Positions 52,209 to 61,234 of a stretch of DNA of 64,000 bases are shown here, piece by piece. Under the pieces are notes generated by a model, which was not told the DNA's origin, made no database searches, and worked only from the letters and a program-made list of their open reading frames with translations. The number at the start of each line of letters is the position of its first letter. Position 1 is the stretch's first letter. This DNA comes from Leptospira stimsonii. Its GTDB lineage: Bacteria > Spirochaetota > Leptospiria > Leptospirales > Leptospiraceae. The DNA is taken from the NCBI RefSeq assembly GCF_003545885.1, contig NZ_QHCT01000003.1, positions 62,001-126,000 on the forward strand. The letters run 5' to 3'. Both the position numbers and the translations under genes were made by a program.

Positions 52209-52742
52209 ATGACGCATGATTCAAATAAAGATTTCGACGGTATCAAACAATCGGACAATCCGATGCCGGAATGGTGGAAGTGGATCTTCGTGATCAGTAT
52301 CGTCGTTGCAGTCGTGTATTCGATTTACTATCATAAGTTTTCCAGTTGGCAACAAGACGTTGCCTATGAAAACGAAGTAAAGGAACACGAAGCGAAGTTT
52401 CCGAAAGCGGTGGCCGTAACAAGCAATGACGGAAGCAATCCCATGCGTGGAAACGCCGAAGCGATCGCAGAGGGAGAAAAAAACTTCAAAACGGTCTGTG
52501 CGGCCTGCCATGGTCCAACCGGTCAAGGTTTGGTCGGTCCGAACCTGATCGACGCGGAATGGATCCACGGTTCAACCGATGCAGAAGTTTACACGACGAT
52601 TATGAAAGGAATCGCAGTAGACAAAACGAAACTGGGAAGAGGACCTATGCCTCCGCATGAGAATTCTCTCGGTTCCGAAAAAGTATATCAGGTGATGGCT
52701 TGGCTTGCGACTCAGAACGCAAGTTTAAAGGCGTCGAAGTAG
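52209..52742 (+). CDS. ccoP: cbb3-type oxidase subunit CcoP, single-haem form
   Basis: 177 residues: the N-terminal helix EWWKWIFVISIVVAVVYSIYY with the typical DNPMPEWW motif before it, and one cytochrome c domain with the haem site CAACH at 97-101 and a likely axial Met in GPMPPHENSL. The usual CcoP has two CxxCH sites in about 300 residues, so this one carries only one. It is preceded by GGAGGACTGATCC, a strong ribosome site. Confidence 0.92.
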   Translation: MTHDSNKDFDGIKQSDNPMPEWWKWIFVISIVVAVVYSIYYHKFSSWQQDVAYENEVKEHEAKFPKAVAVTSNDGSNPMRGNAEAIAEGEKNFKTVCAACHGPTGQGLVGPNLIDAEWIHGSTDAEVYTTIMKGIAVDKTKLGRGPMPPHENSLGSEKVYQVMAWLATQNASLKASK

Positions 52743-52862
52743 TTTATGAAATTCTTGGATGAAATCCTGAAACAGATCTCATCCAAGAGTCTGATTGTTT
52801 TACTCCGGAAAGAATCGAGAATTCAACGGGCGTTGCACCTCTCCTTCTTTCCAGAGACCACT

Positions 52863-52870
52863 AAGGAGGA
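52863..52870 (+). promoter_or_regulatory. Ribosome binding site that fixes the ccoG start
   Basis: AAGGAGGA, a near-perfect Shine-Dalgarno site, lies 5 bases before a GTG at 52876. This favours the GTG over the upstream ATG at 52795. Confidence 0.75.
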
Positions 52871-52875
52871 CTTTT

Positions 52876-54201
52876 GTGGTCATCTCCAGGCATATTACCG
52901 GTAAGATTCGTTCGGCAAGATACTTAGTAGAAGCGATCTTACTTCCCATCTATTTTTTTCTACCTTGGCTCCGTTGGGGAGAACACCCCTTCATCCGACT
53001 CGACATTCCAAATCGTAAGTTTTATCTTCTTGGAAATATTTTTACTCCGCAAGAAGGATACTACCTACATCTTTTCCTGATCGGAATGGGACTTTCCCTA
53101 TTTTTCTTTACGACATTGATCGGAAGGGTCTGGTGCGGATGGGCTTGTCCTCAAACCGTGTTCACGGACGTTTTTGATTGGATCGGAAGAACGATCCTCG
53201 GATCCAAATACGGTAAAAAGGACGCACCGAAGTTCGGAAAATTTATCGTTCACTTTCTCTGGATTCTCGTGAGCATACTCGGTGCATTGGCGTGGGTATC
53301 CTATTTCGCCGATCCGTATGAAATGATAAACGAAATCAGATCTTCCGCGTTTCTTGCAAGTCCGCCGGTCTGGACGTATTTTACCGCATTCTTTACCGCG
53401 ACCCTTTATCTCGACATGGCCTTCGTAAGAGAACAATTCTGCAAATACGCGTGCCCATATGCGAGATTCCAAACCGTGATGATGGACGCAAACTCCGTGA
53501 ACGTAACCTACGATTTCAAACGCGGCGAACCCAGAAGAAAGGCCGGAGTTCAAGAAGGAGATTGCACTGCGTGTAATCTATGTTTGGTGGTTTGTCCAAC
53601 GGGAATCGACATTCGCGAAGGAACGAACGTAGGCTGTATCGCATGCGGAAAGTGCGTGGATGCGTGTACAAAAACGATGGGAAAAGAAGGAAAAAAAACT
53701 CTGATCGGATATATGTCCGAAACCCAAGCGTATCAACCGGGATCAAAAGTGCGTTGGATCCGTCCTCGAAGTTTGGTTTATGGAACACTTCTTCTTTGCG
53801 TTTTGACCGCGGCCGGAACCCTTCTTTACAACCGTGTTCCACTCTACGCGAACGTTCTTCCGGACAGAATCATACAACCGATGGAAGTTCCTGGCGGTTT
53901 GGTAAGAAATTTCTACAACGGACACCTTTTGAATCTTACATTTGACAATCGAGAACTCAAAGTAGAAGTCGCGGATAGCACGCTTCGTTCTCCCGTTCAT
54001 ATTCTGTTAGGTGGAACGGAAAAACCGGCGATTCAGGTTTTGGGAAACGATTCTCAGGATTTTAGAATCATCCTAGAAACGGTTCCTGTTCCCGAAGATC
54101 AGTTCAAACCGACCCATCAAATATCGCTCCGAATCACGGATTTGAAAAATCCAAACTTTCAATTAAAAAAGACGATCCCATTTCGAATCCCGATCAAATA
54201 A
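52876..54201 (+). CDS. ccoG: Cytochrome c oxidase accessory protein CcoG (FixG/RdxA)
   Basis: A membrane iron-sulfur protein required for copper delivery to cbb3 oxidase. From the GTG start it has 441 residues: helices (AILLPIYFFLPWL, LHLFLIGMGLSLFFFTTLIG, IVHFLWILVSILGALAWVSYF), an early RVWCGWACPQTVFTD segment, and two 4Fe-4S motifs CTACNLCLVVCP and CIACGKCVDACT, followed by an extracytoplasmic Ig-like C-terminus. It sits 133 bases after ccoP and 22 before fixH. Confidence 0.93.
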   Translation: MVISRHITGKIRSARYLVEAILLPIYFFLPWLRWGEHPFIRLDIPNRKFYLLGNIFTPQEGYYLHLFLIGMGLSLFFFTTLIGRVWCGWACPQTVFTDVFDWIGRTILGSKYGKKDAPKFGKFIVHFLWILVSILGALAWVSYFADPYEMINEIRSSAFLASPPVWTYFTAFFTATLYLDMAFVREQFCKYACPYARFQTVMMDANSVNVTYDFKRGEPRRKAGVQEGDCTACNLCLVVCPTGIDIREGTNVGCIACGKCVDACTKTMGKEGKKTLIGYMSETQAYQPGSKVRWIRPRSLVYGTLLLCVLTAAGTLLYNRVPLYANVLPDRIIQPMEVPGGLVRNFYNGHLLNLTFDNRELKVEVADSTLRSPVHILLGGTEKPAIQVLGNDSQDFRIILETVPVPEDQFKPTHQISLRITDLKNPNFQLKKTIPFRIPIK

Positions 54202-54223
54202 AGAGGAAACAAGGAAAAATTGA

Positions 54224-54718
54224 ATGGCACTACATAAGAGTATGAAACTTGCATTCGTATGGATCGGGGTTGCATTCGTCGCGTTGATCGCCGCGACCGT
54301 CGTTACGATCCGTTATGCGAGTGAAGGATATACCGGACCGATCGAAAAAGGATATTATGAGAAAGGATTGAACTATGAAAAGTCCATCCTCGAACAAAGA
54401 AAGATGATCGCGGAAGGTTATTCTTACGAGAGCAAACTTTTCACGGCGACTCCCGAATTCAAGAAAGGGAAGAATCCAATTTCAATCCAGTTTAAAAAAT
54501 CCGGGGCTCCGATTTCCGGAGCCAAACTCCAGATTCTAATCGAAAGATCCGCAACCGATGAATGGAATCGTTCCTTAAGTTTGAGTGAAGATTCGAAAAA
54601 TCCGGGGACCTATGTTGGAACGGTGGAAATTCCGGAGGAAGGTCTCTGGATTCTCAGTCTCCAAGGAGAAATCGAGGGAAGAGTCCTTCAAAAAACGGCG
54701 GAAATAAGAATCCAATAG
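54224..54718 (+). CDS. ccoH: FixH/CcoH family protein
   Basis: 164 residues with an N-terminal helix (LAFVWIGVAFVALIAATVVTI) and a periplasmic beta-rich domain (NPISIQFKKSGAPISGAKLQILIERSA). The YYEKGLNYEKSI motif after the helix is typical of FixH, an assembly factor acting with FixI in building cbb3 oxidase. Stop and the next ATG are 3 bases apart. Confidence 0.88.
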   Translation: MALHKSMKLAFVWIGVAFVALIAATVVTIRYASEGYTGPIEKGYYEKGLNYEKSILEQRKMIAEGYSYESKLFTATPEFKKGKNPISIQFKKSGAPISGAKLQILIERSATDEWNRSLSLSEDSKNPGTYVGTVEIPEEGLWILSLQGEIEGRVLQKTAEIRIQ

Positions 54719-54721
54719 ACT

Positions 54722-57160
54722 ATGGAAACTTTGTTTCAAGTTACAAACTGCTACCACTGCAACACACCGATCCGCACCGAAAAAGATCTCATTCTCGGTG
54801 AAATCAACGCGCAAACGGAATCGTTTTGTTGTAGCGGGTGCAGAAGCCTCGCGACACTTCTTGTGAATAACGGGCTGACTCAGTTTTATACGTTGAGAGG
54901 TTCCGAAAAGCTCGAGTCCGTGAACACGGAGAGAAAAAATCGGGAGAACCTGGAAACAGAATCCGTATATCAGGAATATGTAATACAAAAAAACGAAGGC
55001 ATCTGCGAAACGCTAATCACGATCGGAAAGATTCACTGTTCCGCCTGTGTTTGGTTAAACGAAAAAGTTTTAGGCGATCACGAAGGAGTTTTGGAGGCGA
55101 GAATCAACTTCGCAACGGGAAGAATGAAACTCGTCTACGATCGAAAACGGATCGATCTAAACGAAATTTTCTCCATCATCATCGGCATCGGCTACGAACC
55201 TTCTCTCTATTCACCACTCAAGGCGGAAACCGGCGTCTCCCGGTTTTCCAAAGATTTATTTTATCGAATGGCACTCGCCGGTTTTTCTTGGGGAAATATC
55301 ATGCTCTTCAGCATCGGATTGTATGCCGGATATTTTACGGGAATCGAAATCGAATTCAAACGGCTCTTCCATTACGTATCCTGGATCTTTGCGACTCCGG
55401 TTTATCTTTATTCCGGATATCCCTTTTTCAAAGGCGCGAAAGAATCGATCAAAAGAAGAATGCTTACGATGGACACGCTTCTTTTTTCCGGAGTATCGCT
55501 CGCATATTTCTATAGCATCTATGTAACGTTAACCGATCATGGAGAAGTCTATTTTGATTCCGTGTGTACGATTTACTTTTTTATTTTGATCGGAAAATTC
55601 TTAGAATCGGCGATCCGTTTGAAAGCGGGAAGAAAGGTTGGAGAATTGTTGTCCACACTTCCGCAAGAATACACCGTCATTCGTGAAGAGATAGAAACAC
55701 AAATCGCTCCGAGTGCGATCCGAGTAGACGAAAGAATTCTTCTCAAAAACGGAAACAGAGTTCCGGTCGACGGAATTCTAAAATCCGTAACGGCTTACTT
55801 CGACGAATCGTTTTTAACGGGAGAATCCAAACCGGTCACTCACAAAAACGGCGATACGATTCTGTCCGGGTCCTTGTGTCTCAGTACGAATGCGGAACTA
55901 ATCGCTACCACGACCGCGAAAGAAAGTACACTCTCCAGAATCTCCGCGCTCATCGAATCCTCTTTGCAAGCAAAGCCGGGAATCCAAAGAACAACGGATC
56001 GGTTTTCAACCTATTTTATTCAAATCGTTTTGGGGATCGCATTCGCGACGTTCGGAATTTATGGATTTTATTTTCAAGATTGGGAATCGGCGGTCCTCAA
56101 CACGATCAGCGTATTGATCGTTGCCTGCCCTTGCGCGCTCGGACTCGCCGTTCCAGCGGCCTATGTTGTGAGCAATTTACTCCACAGCTCAAAAGGAATC
56201 CTTGTTAAAAATCCGGATTCATTGGAAATTCTCAGTCGCGCAGATCGGATCTATTTCGACAAAACAGGAACCTTGACGACGGGAAAACTTTCTCTACAAG
56301 AGGAACGGTTTCTCAGTCAGGATGAAAAACTTAGAATTTATTCCCTTGTCCTTTCTTTGGAATCCGGCTCCACACATCCTCTCGCAGAGAGTTTAAAAAA
56401 GGAAATCGGGAAAAAATTAAGAATTCAAAACGAAGAACCGATCGCCTATACTTGGAAAGAAATTGCCGAAATTCCAGGCTCCGGGATGGAAGGCAGGTTG
56501 ATCGGAGAAACCACCTCCTATCGAATCGGAAATCTTCATTTTGTTTCGTTAGGCGCCCTCAAACAAGACGGTAAAATTTATTTAGGGAAGGAAGGAGCTC
56601 TGCTCGCAAGCTTTGTTTTAGAAGATTCCGTCCGTCCGGAAACGAAAAGCGCGATCGAAAAGTTGAAACAGTCCTTCGGATTTTTAGGAATTCTTTCCGG
56701 TGATTCGAGATCCAAGGTGGAATCTTTAGCGACCGCGGTAGGAATCGATCACCACCTTTTCGAACTCAAACCGGAAGAAAAACTCAAAGTGATCCAAAAC
56801 GCTCAGAAAGAGGGAACAACGGTCGTGATGGTCGGAGACGGAATCAACGACTCCGCCTGTTTGGCGGCGGCCAACTTAGGGATTTCGATGGGAATCGCAT
56901 CGGATCTATCAATCGACAAATCCGACTTGGTATTGATCAGCAATCAATTGGATTCGATCGTTTCCGCGGTGAAAATTTCAAAAAAAACAAGAAACATCGT
57001 ATTTCAGAATATTCTAATTTCATTAACTTATAATTCGATCATGTTACCGCTCGCGGCGTTCGGATTTATGCTTCCAGTGATCTGCGCCGGTTTTATGACT
57101 CTTAGCTCCCTCTCGGTGGTGTTGAATTCAATCTCGTTACAATGGAGAACCAAATTATGA
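54722..57160 (+). CDS. ccoI: Copper-translocating P1B-type ATPase CcoI/FixI
   Basis: 812 residues. The N-terminal cysteine cluster is C10, C13, C36, C37 and C40, followed by a heavy-metal-associated domain with HCSAC (C106, C109). The transmembrane metal site is the CPC in VACPCALGLAVP, the phosphorylation site is FDKTGTLTTGK, and VGDGINDSACLAAA is the hinge. It exports or delivers copper for the oxidase. Its stop overlaps the ccoS start. Confidence 0.95.
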   Translation: METLFQVTNCYHCNTPIRTEKDLILGEINAQTESFCCSGCRSLATLLVNNGLTQFYTLRGSEKLESVNTERKNRENLETESVYQEYVIQKNEGICETLITIGKIHCSACVWLNEKVLGDHEGVLEARINFATGRMKLVYDRKRIDLNEIFSIIIGIGYEPSLYSPLKAETGVSRFSKDLFYRMALAGFSWGNIMLFSIGLYAGYFTGIEIEFKRLFHYVSWIFATPVYLYSGYPFFKGAKESIKRRMLTMDTLLFSGVSLAYFYSIYVTLTDHGEVYFDSVCTIYFFILIGKFLESAIRLKAGRKVGELLSTLPQEYTVIREEIETQIAPSAIRVDERILLKNGNRVPVDGILKSVTAYFDESFLTGESKPVTHKNGDTILSGSLCLSTNAELIATTTAKESTLSRISALIESSLQAKPGIQRTTDRFSTYFIQIVLGIAFATFGIYGFYFQDWESAVLNTISVLIVACPCALGLAVPAAYVVSNLLHSSKGILVKNPDSLEILSRADRIYFDKTGTLTTGKLSLQEERFLSQDEKLRIYSLVLSLESGSTHPLAESLKKEIGKKLRIQNEEPIAYTWKEIAEIPGSGMEGRLIGETTSYRIGNLHFVSLGALKQDGKIYLGKEGALLASFVLEDSVRPETKSAIEKLKQSFGFLGILSGDSRSKVESLATAVGIDHHLFELKPEEKLKVIQNAQKEGTTVVMVGDGINDSACLAAANLGISMGIASDLSIDKSDLVLISNQLDSIVSAVKISKKTRNIVFQNILISLTYNSIMLPLAAFGFMLPVICAGFMTLSSLSVVLNSISLQWRTKL

Positions 57161-57345
57161 ACGCACTCTATCTCACGATTCCTCTCGCGATGCTCATAGC
57201 GCTCGGAGCTCTGATCGTTTTTTTCTGGTCCTTAAAATCCGGTCAATACGAGGACATCGAAGGACCGAAATACAGGATGCTTTTTGACGACGAAGAAGAG
57301 AATCAGCCGACCCCAAAAACGGGAGAACACAGACATGCAGAGTGA
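57157..57345 (+). CDS. ccoS: cbb3-type oxidase assembly protein CcoS
   Basis: 62 residues from an ATG that overlaps the ccoI TGA (ATGA). One helix (ALYLTIPLAMLIALGALIVFFWSL) is followed by SGQYEDIEGPKYRMLFDDE, the conserved CcoS motif with its Asp/Glu run, and a His-containing tail. A start 15 bases earlier in the frame is possible but would lengthen the overlap. Confidence 0.92.
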   Translation: MNALYLTIPLAMLIALGALIVFFWSLKSGQYEDIEGPKYRMLFDDEEENQPTPKTGEHRHAE

Positions 57346-58090
57346 ACTGTTTTTGACAACTCTTTCGATCGCGTTTGTTCATGGAATTACGAGTTCGCTT
57401 CATTGCCTGGGAATGTGCGGTCCGTTTGCGGGAACCTTAAATCTCGCAAACCAGGAACAAAAATACAAAACGAACTTATTCTATAATTTAGGAAGATGGA
57501 TCTCCTACTCCACGTTAGGCGCCATTTTCGGAATATTAGGTTCCGGTCTCAATCTTGCGGGAAAATTGGTATCACTTCACGAGTTGGCGGCGATCATTTC
57601 CGGGATCTTTATCATCGGTTTCGGCCTCAGCCTCATCCAGAATGGAACGCCGGAACGGTCCGGATTCTATCAGAAAATTCTAAATCGATTCGCGGGTCCT
57701 TTGCTTTCCTCACTCAAACAGGGTAAAAATCTTCCCACAACTTCGATGGCATTCGGAATGGTGACCGGATTATTGCCTTGTGCGGTTTTGTATCCGGCGT
57801 TCAGTCTTGCATTGGCGACCGGAAGCGCGAGCTCGGGTTGGCTCGTGATGTCGATCTTCTTTCTCGGAACCTTTCCCGCGCTCTTTTTATTCGGAGTCGG
57901 TTTTCGAAATCTTCTCGTAAAACTACCGCAAGGTGTGATTCGTTATGGCGGAATCATCATCGTATTTGTCGGAATTTCGATGATTTTCTTTAGACTCGGA
58001 CATTCCCATTCGAAGCACGAACATTCTCCAGATTCTCACTCGATGGAACAACATTCGTCTTCGGAAGGGGATCATTCTCACCATCATTAG
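57335..58090 (+). CDS. SafE/TauE-like (CcoI-linked) inner-membrane protein with His-rich tail
   Basis: 251 residues from ATG 57335, which overlaps the end of ccoS; the longer frame from 57284 is only the shadow of ccoS. Hydrophobic segments include IAFVHGITSSLHCLGMCGPFAG, a characteristic start of the SafE/UreH-type transporter family often found in cbb3 loci for copper handling. The C-terminus has 12 His in the last 40 residues, ending DHSHHH, a plausible metal-binding tail. It ends the oxidase locus. Confidence 0.87.
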   Translation: MQSELFLTTLSIAFVHGITSSLHCLGMCGPFAGTLNLANQEQKYKTNLFYNLGRWISYSTLGAIFGILGSGLNLAGKLVSLHELAAIISGIFIIGFGLSLIQNGTPERSGFYQKILNRFAGPLLSSLKQGKNLPTTSMAFGMVTGLLPCAVLYPAFSLALATGSASSGWLVMSIFFLGTFPALFLFGVGFRNLLVKLPQGVIRYGGIIIVFVGISMIFFRLGHSHSKHEHSPDSHSMEQHSSSEGDHSHHH

Positions 58091-58149
58091 AAGAAATTTC
58101 TTTCCAAACATTCAAGTTTTTCCGGGAGATTTCGATTGTAAAAAGGAAG

Positions 58150-59868
58150 ATGATTTCTACACTGAAACCCCGGATGAGCGACTCACTCAAGAATTTCACC
58201 GATTCTCTACTGAAGGATCTAGAAGAAAACGAAAACGCATTCTTCAAAATCGAAAATGAAGACGGACTCGCGTATCTCTCCGTCTTTCCCGCCGGCAAAA
58301 AAGGAAAATCGGTGGATTCCAAAGAGATTTTAAGAAGAATCGAACTCTTTCAGATTTCCGAAATTTCACATACGATCATCAAAGAATTGGTCCTCAAATC
58401 CGACGGACTTCCTCATCTTATCGGAAAATGGCCGGGAAAACCGGAAAGCTCTCGAATCGAGATCGAGATTTCGGATGATAAGATGAAAGCTTTTATTCTT
58501 TTTCATCCTCCGAAATACGGCGGAAAAATATTGAGTTCCGAGCAGATCAAAGAATCGATTCAACTGAGAGGAATCGCTTACGGCGTTCTCCAAGACATCA
58601 TCGATCGGATTTCGATCGAACCCGAATACGGAAAGAAAATTCAGATCGCGGAAGGAACCGCTCCGGTCCCTGGAAAAAACGGAGATATTCGAATTCTTTT
58701 TATCCACCCAGCGATTCCTCATCTGGAAGAAGACCAATTCGGTCGGGTGGATTTTAAGAATATTCAAATCATTCAAAGTGTTTCGAAGGATCAAAAACTT
58801 GCGGAAAAAATTTCGCCCACACCGGGAAAGGAAGGAAAGAATGTCTTTGGAGAAATTCTTCCGTACGAACCTGGAAGGGAAGCAGACTGGAAACTCGGAG
58901 CGAACGTTAGACTCTCTTTGGACGGAAACACGGTTCATTCTCTCATCAGCGGAAGGCCCATCTTAGATCGACAAGGGACCATTCGAGTCGACGAGGTCTG
59001 TCACTTGGAAAACGTAGACTTCTCCACGGGAAACGTGAGTTTTCCCGGAACGATCATCGTAGAAGGATCCATCGCCGACGGATTTACTCTGGAAACGGAA
59101 GGTTCGATCATCGTTAAAAAATCGGTCGGCAAGGTTTTTCTCAAGGCCGCAGGAGATATCGTTTTGTCCGGGGGCTTCATGGGAAGAAACGGCGGATTGA
59201 TAGAATCCGGAGCCGACATCTACACTCGTTTTGTGGAACAAGGACGTTTGATCTCGAAAAACACGATCTTTATCGAAGAGGCTTCGATGCACTCCGAGCT
59301 CGTGGCGGGAGAATCCGTCGTGATCCGAGGAGGACGCGGAGAATTGATCGGAGGAACCTGCGTCGCGGGAAAGGCGGTCGTCTGCACAAAGTTAGGCGCC
59401 ATCGCCGAAACGAAAACGTCCGTTTCCGTGGGAATCCGTCCGGAACTTTTGGAAGACCTTGAAAAACTGCGTATCGAAGTTCAAAAGAATCAGGACATTC
59501 TCAAAAAAGTGGAGCTGAGTCTTGTAAAACTCAACGAAGATTCCCAGAGAAGACAATTGACTTCCGAAGAAAAGGAAAGCCTTCCCAAACTCACCGCAAT
59601 TAAATTAAAATATTCAGGAATTCTAAACAACTTACTCGGGCAGGAACAATCCATGATCATGGGTTTTGAACCCGACAAGGATTCGTACGTCGAGGTGGAA
59701 CAGGAAATTTTTCCTGGAGTCGATATCTACCCCGGAAAGGGAAAAAATTTCAAAGTTCGATTGAAAGAAATCCCGGGTCCTTCCTTTGTTTTTCTCGGAA
59801 ACGACGGAAATCCTCAGATCACAAAGGTAAGACCAAAACGACTTGGTATTCTTCAGGAAGAAACGTAA
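58150..59868 (+). CDS. FapA (DUF342) family protein
   Basis: 572 residues with an N-terminal helical region and a central right-handed beta-helix of repeated Gly-rich turns (NVSFPGTIIVEGSIADGFTLETEGSIIVKKSV, GDIVLSGGFMGRNGG), then a coiled-coil segment with KVELSLVKLNEDSQRRQLTSEEKESL and a C-terminal beta tail. This is the FapA/DUF342 layout; members are linked to flagellar assembly or polymer functions, mostly untested. Ribosome site AAAAGGAAG precedes ATG 58150. Confidence 0.85.
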   Translation: MISTLKPRMSDSLKNFTDSLLKDLEENENAFFKIENEDGLAYLSVFPAGKKGKSVDSKEILRRIELFQISEISHTIIKELVLKSDGLPHLIGKWPGKPESSRIEIEISDDKMKAFILFHPPKYGGKILSSEQIKESIQLRGIAYGVLQDIIDRISIEPEYGKKIQIAEGTAPVPGKNGDIRILFIHPAIPHLEEDQFGRVDFKNIQIIQSVSKDQKLAEKISPTPGKEGKNVFGEILPYEPGREADWKLGANVRLSLDGNTVHSLISGRPILDRQGTIRVDEVCHLENVDFSTGNVSFPGTIIVEGSIADGFTLETEGSIIVKKSVGKVFLKAAGDIVLSGGFMGRNGGLIESGADIYTRFVEQGRLISKNTIFIEEASMHSELVAGESVVIRGGRGELIGGTCVAGKAVVCTKLGAIAETKTSVSVGIRPELLEDLEKLRIEVQKNQDILKKVELSLVKLNEDSQRRQLTSEEKESLPKLTAIKLKYSGILNNLLGQEQSMIMGFEPDKDSYVEVEQEIFPGVDIYPGKGKNFKVRLKEIPGPSFVFLGNDGNPQITKVRPKRLGILQEET

Positions 59869-59869
59869 T

Positions 59870-61162
59870 CTATTTTTGAGGAACCGGACCCGTGTAACGC
59901 GCCCTCGGTCGAATCAATTGATCGGTTTGATATTGCTCCATTGCGTGCGCGATCCAGCCGGCGCTTCTTCCGATCGAAAATAGAGCAAGACCAGCTCCTT
60001 TCGGTAGCCTCAATGTACGGCTTACGACGGCGAGCCCCATATCGATCGTCGGATAATCGCCCAAAAGTAAACTCGCTTCGTGTATTATCTTTTTTGCAAA
60101 TAGAAGATCCTTATTTTTCGGAAATAAACTTTCGGACAATTCCAATAATTTTTTACCTCTGGGATCTCCGTTCGGATAGAATGGATGTCCAAATCCCGGA
60201 ATTTTTTCCCCCATACGCAAACGTTCGGTGAGAAACTTGCGTTCTTCATTTTTTCGGACGCTGGCGTTTTCAATCAACTCGATCGCTTTTTCCGTCAATA
60301 GGCCGTGTCGATTTCCCGAAAGCGCGGCGAGTCCCGCGATCACAGCCTGATAAAGGCTCGCGTCCGTCGAAGCTACACAACGTGTCGTAAACGAAGAAGC
60401 GTTGAGCTCGTGATCGGCGGAAAGGATCAACGAAGCGTCGATCAAACGAATCGCCTTTTTGTCCTCGTTTGAAAGAGTCGAATTCTTTTTGAAATTCCGA
60501 ACGGATCGACTGTCCCTCTTTCCTTCGTTCGATTGCTTCCAAGAATTCCAAAGTGTCTCCGCAATCGAACCACTTCCTCGTTTTGCTTTGGATGCAAAAA
60601 GAGACAACAATCGGACAATCCGAGTTCCACTCTTCCTCAAAGCTTCCTGATTTTTTAAAAGAGCTTTTGTATCCTCGTATTCGGAAACACCGAGAAGAAT
60701 TCTGCAGACATCGATCAAGGGTCGATTGGAAAGAATCGGAAGAATTTTTAGACAATCCCCTTCGATCTTCGGCCACTCATCTTGAAAACAAGGAGAGACT
60801 TCCATCTCCCAAAGGAATGTCGCGACCGATTCAAAATCTAAATTTTCGGAAAGATCAACGACGTTTCTACCGCGATAGTAGAGCGCGTTATCCTCGATCA
60901 AGCTGATGGAAGACTCCAAAACGGGTTGACCGAAACTCAATGCGGCCCTCGCCGTTTTTCCTGGATTCTGCTTTTCCTCCCTTTGTACTAAAAGACGTTC
61001 GATTTCTTCTCTACGATATCGTTTGCTCCGATCCTTGGTTCCACTCGACTCGGAATGTAAAAGCCCGCGGCTCACATAAGCATAAATCGTTTCGACTTCC
61101 ACGCCGAGTTCTTGGGCCGCTTCGAAAGCGGATAAAAACGGTTTCTTTGGTTCGGGCTTCAT
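59870..61162 (-). CDS. Citrate synthase-like enzyme fused to a MerR-type DNA-binding domain
   Basis: 430 residues. Residues 10-60 form a MerR-like winged helix (FEAAQELGVEVETIYAYVSRGLL and YRREEIERLL), and the rest is a citrate synthase fold. Catalytic residues are in place: H251 (SADHELNAS), H286 (SGNRHGLLTE), H326 (GFGHPFYP), D374 (YPTIDMG), R399 and R419. The usual HGGA loop reads HGLLT, so activity may differ. Known DNA-binding citrate synthase-like proteins are of this type in other bacteria. It is divergent from an ordinary citrate synthase with a palindrome between. Confidence 0.88.
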   Translation of the reverse strand: MKPEPKKPFLSAFEAAQELGVEVETIYAYVSRGLLHSESSGTKDRSKRYRREEIERLLVQREEKQNPGKTARAALSFGQPVLESSISLIEDNALYYRGRNVVDLSENLDFESVATFLWEMEVSPCFQDEWPKIEGDCLKILPILSNRPLIDVCRILLGVSEYEDTKALLKNQEALRKSGTRIVRLLSLFASKAKRGSGSIAETLWNSWKQSNEGKRDSRSVRNFKKNSTLSNEDKKAIRLIDASLILSADHELNASSFTTRCVASTDASLYQAVIAGLAALSGNRHGLLTEKAIELIENASVRKNEERKFLTERLRMGEKIPGFGHPFYPNGDPRGKKLLELSESLFPKNKDLLFAKKIIHEASLLLGDYPTIDMGLAVVSRTLRLPKGAGLALFSIGRSAGWIAHAMEQYQTDQLIRPRARYTGPVPQK

Positions 61163-61164
61163 AC

Positions 61165-61202
61165 ATTGACAATGAAATCAATATTGATTAATTTCTGTCA
61201 AT
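61165..61202. promoter_or_regulatory. Nested palindromes between the divergent citrate synthase genes
   Basis: The 72-base gap holds a perfect 14-bp palindrome AATCAATATTGATT (61176-61189) framed by inverted ATTGACA (61165-61171) and TGTCAAT (61196-61202). The centres differ by one base. TTGACA could also be a -35 element for either gene. It is a good candidate operator for the MerR-like domain of the fused citrate synthase. Confidence 0.55.
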
Positions 61203-61234
61203 CCTGTAAACTCTTCCTAATAAGGAATTAAAAA

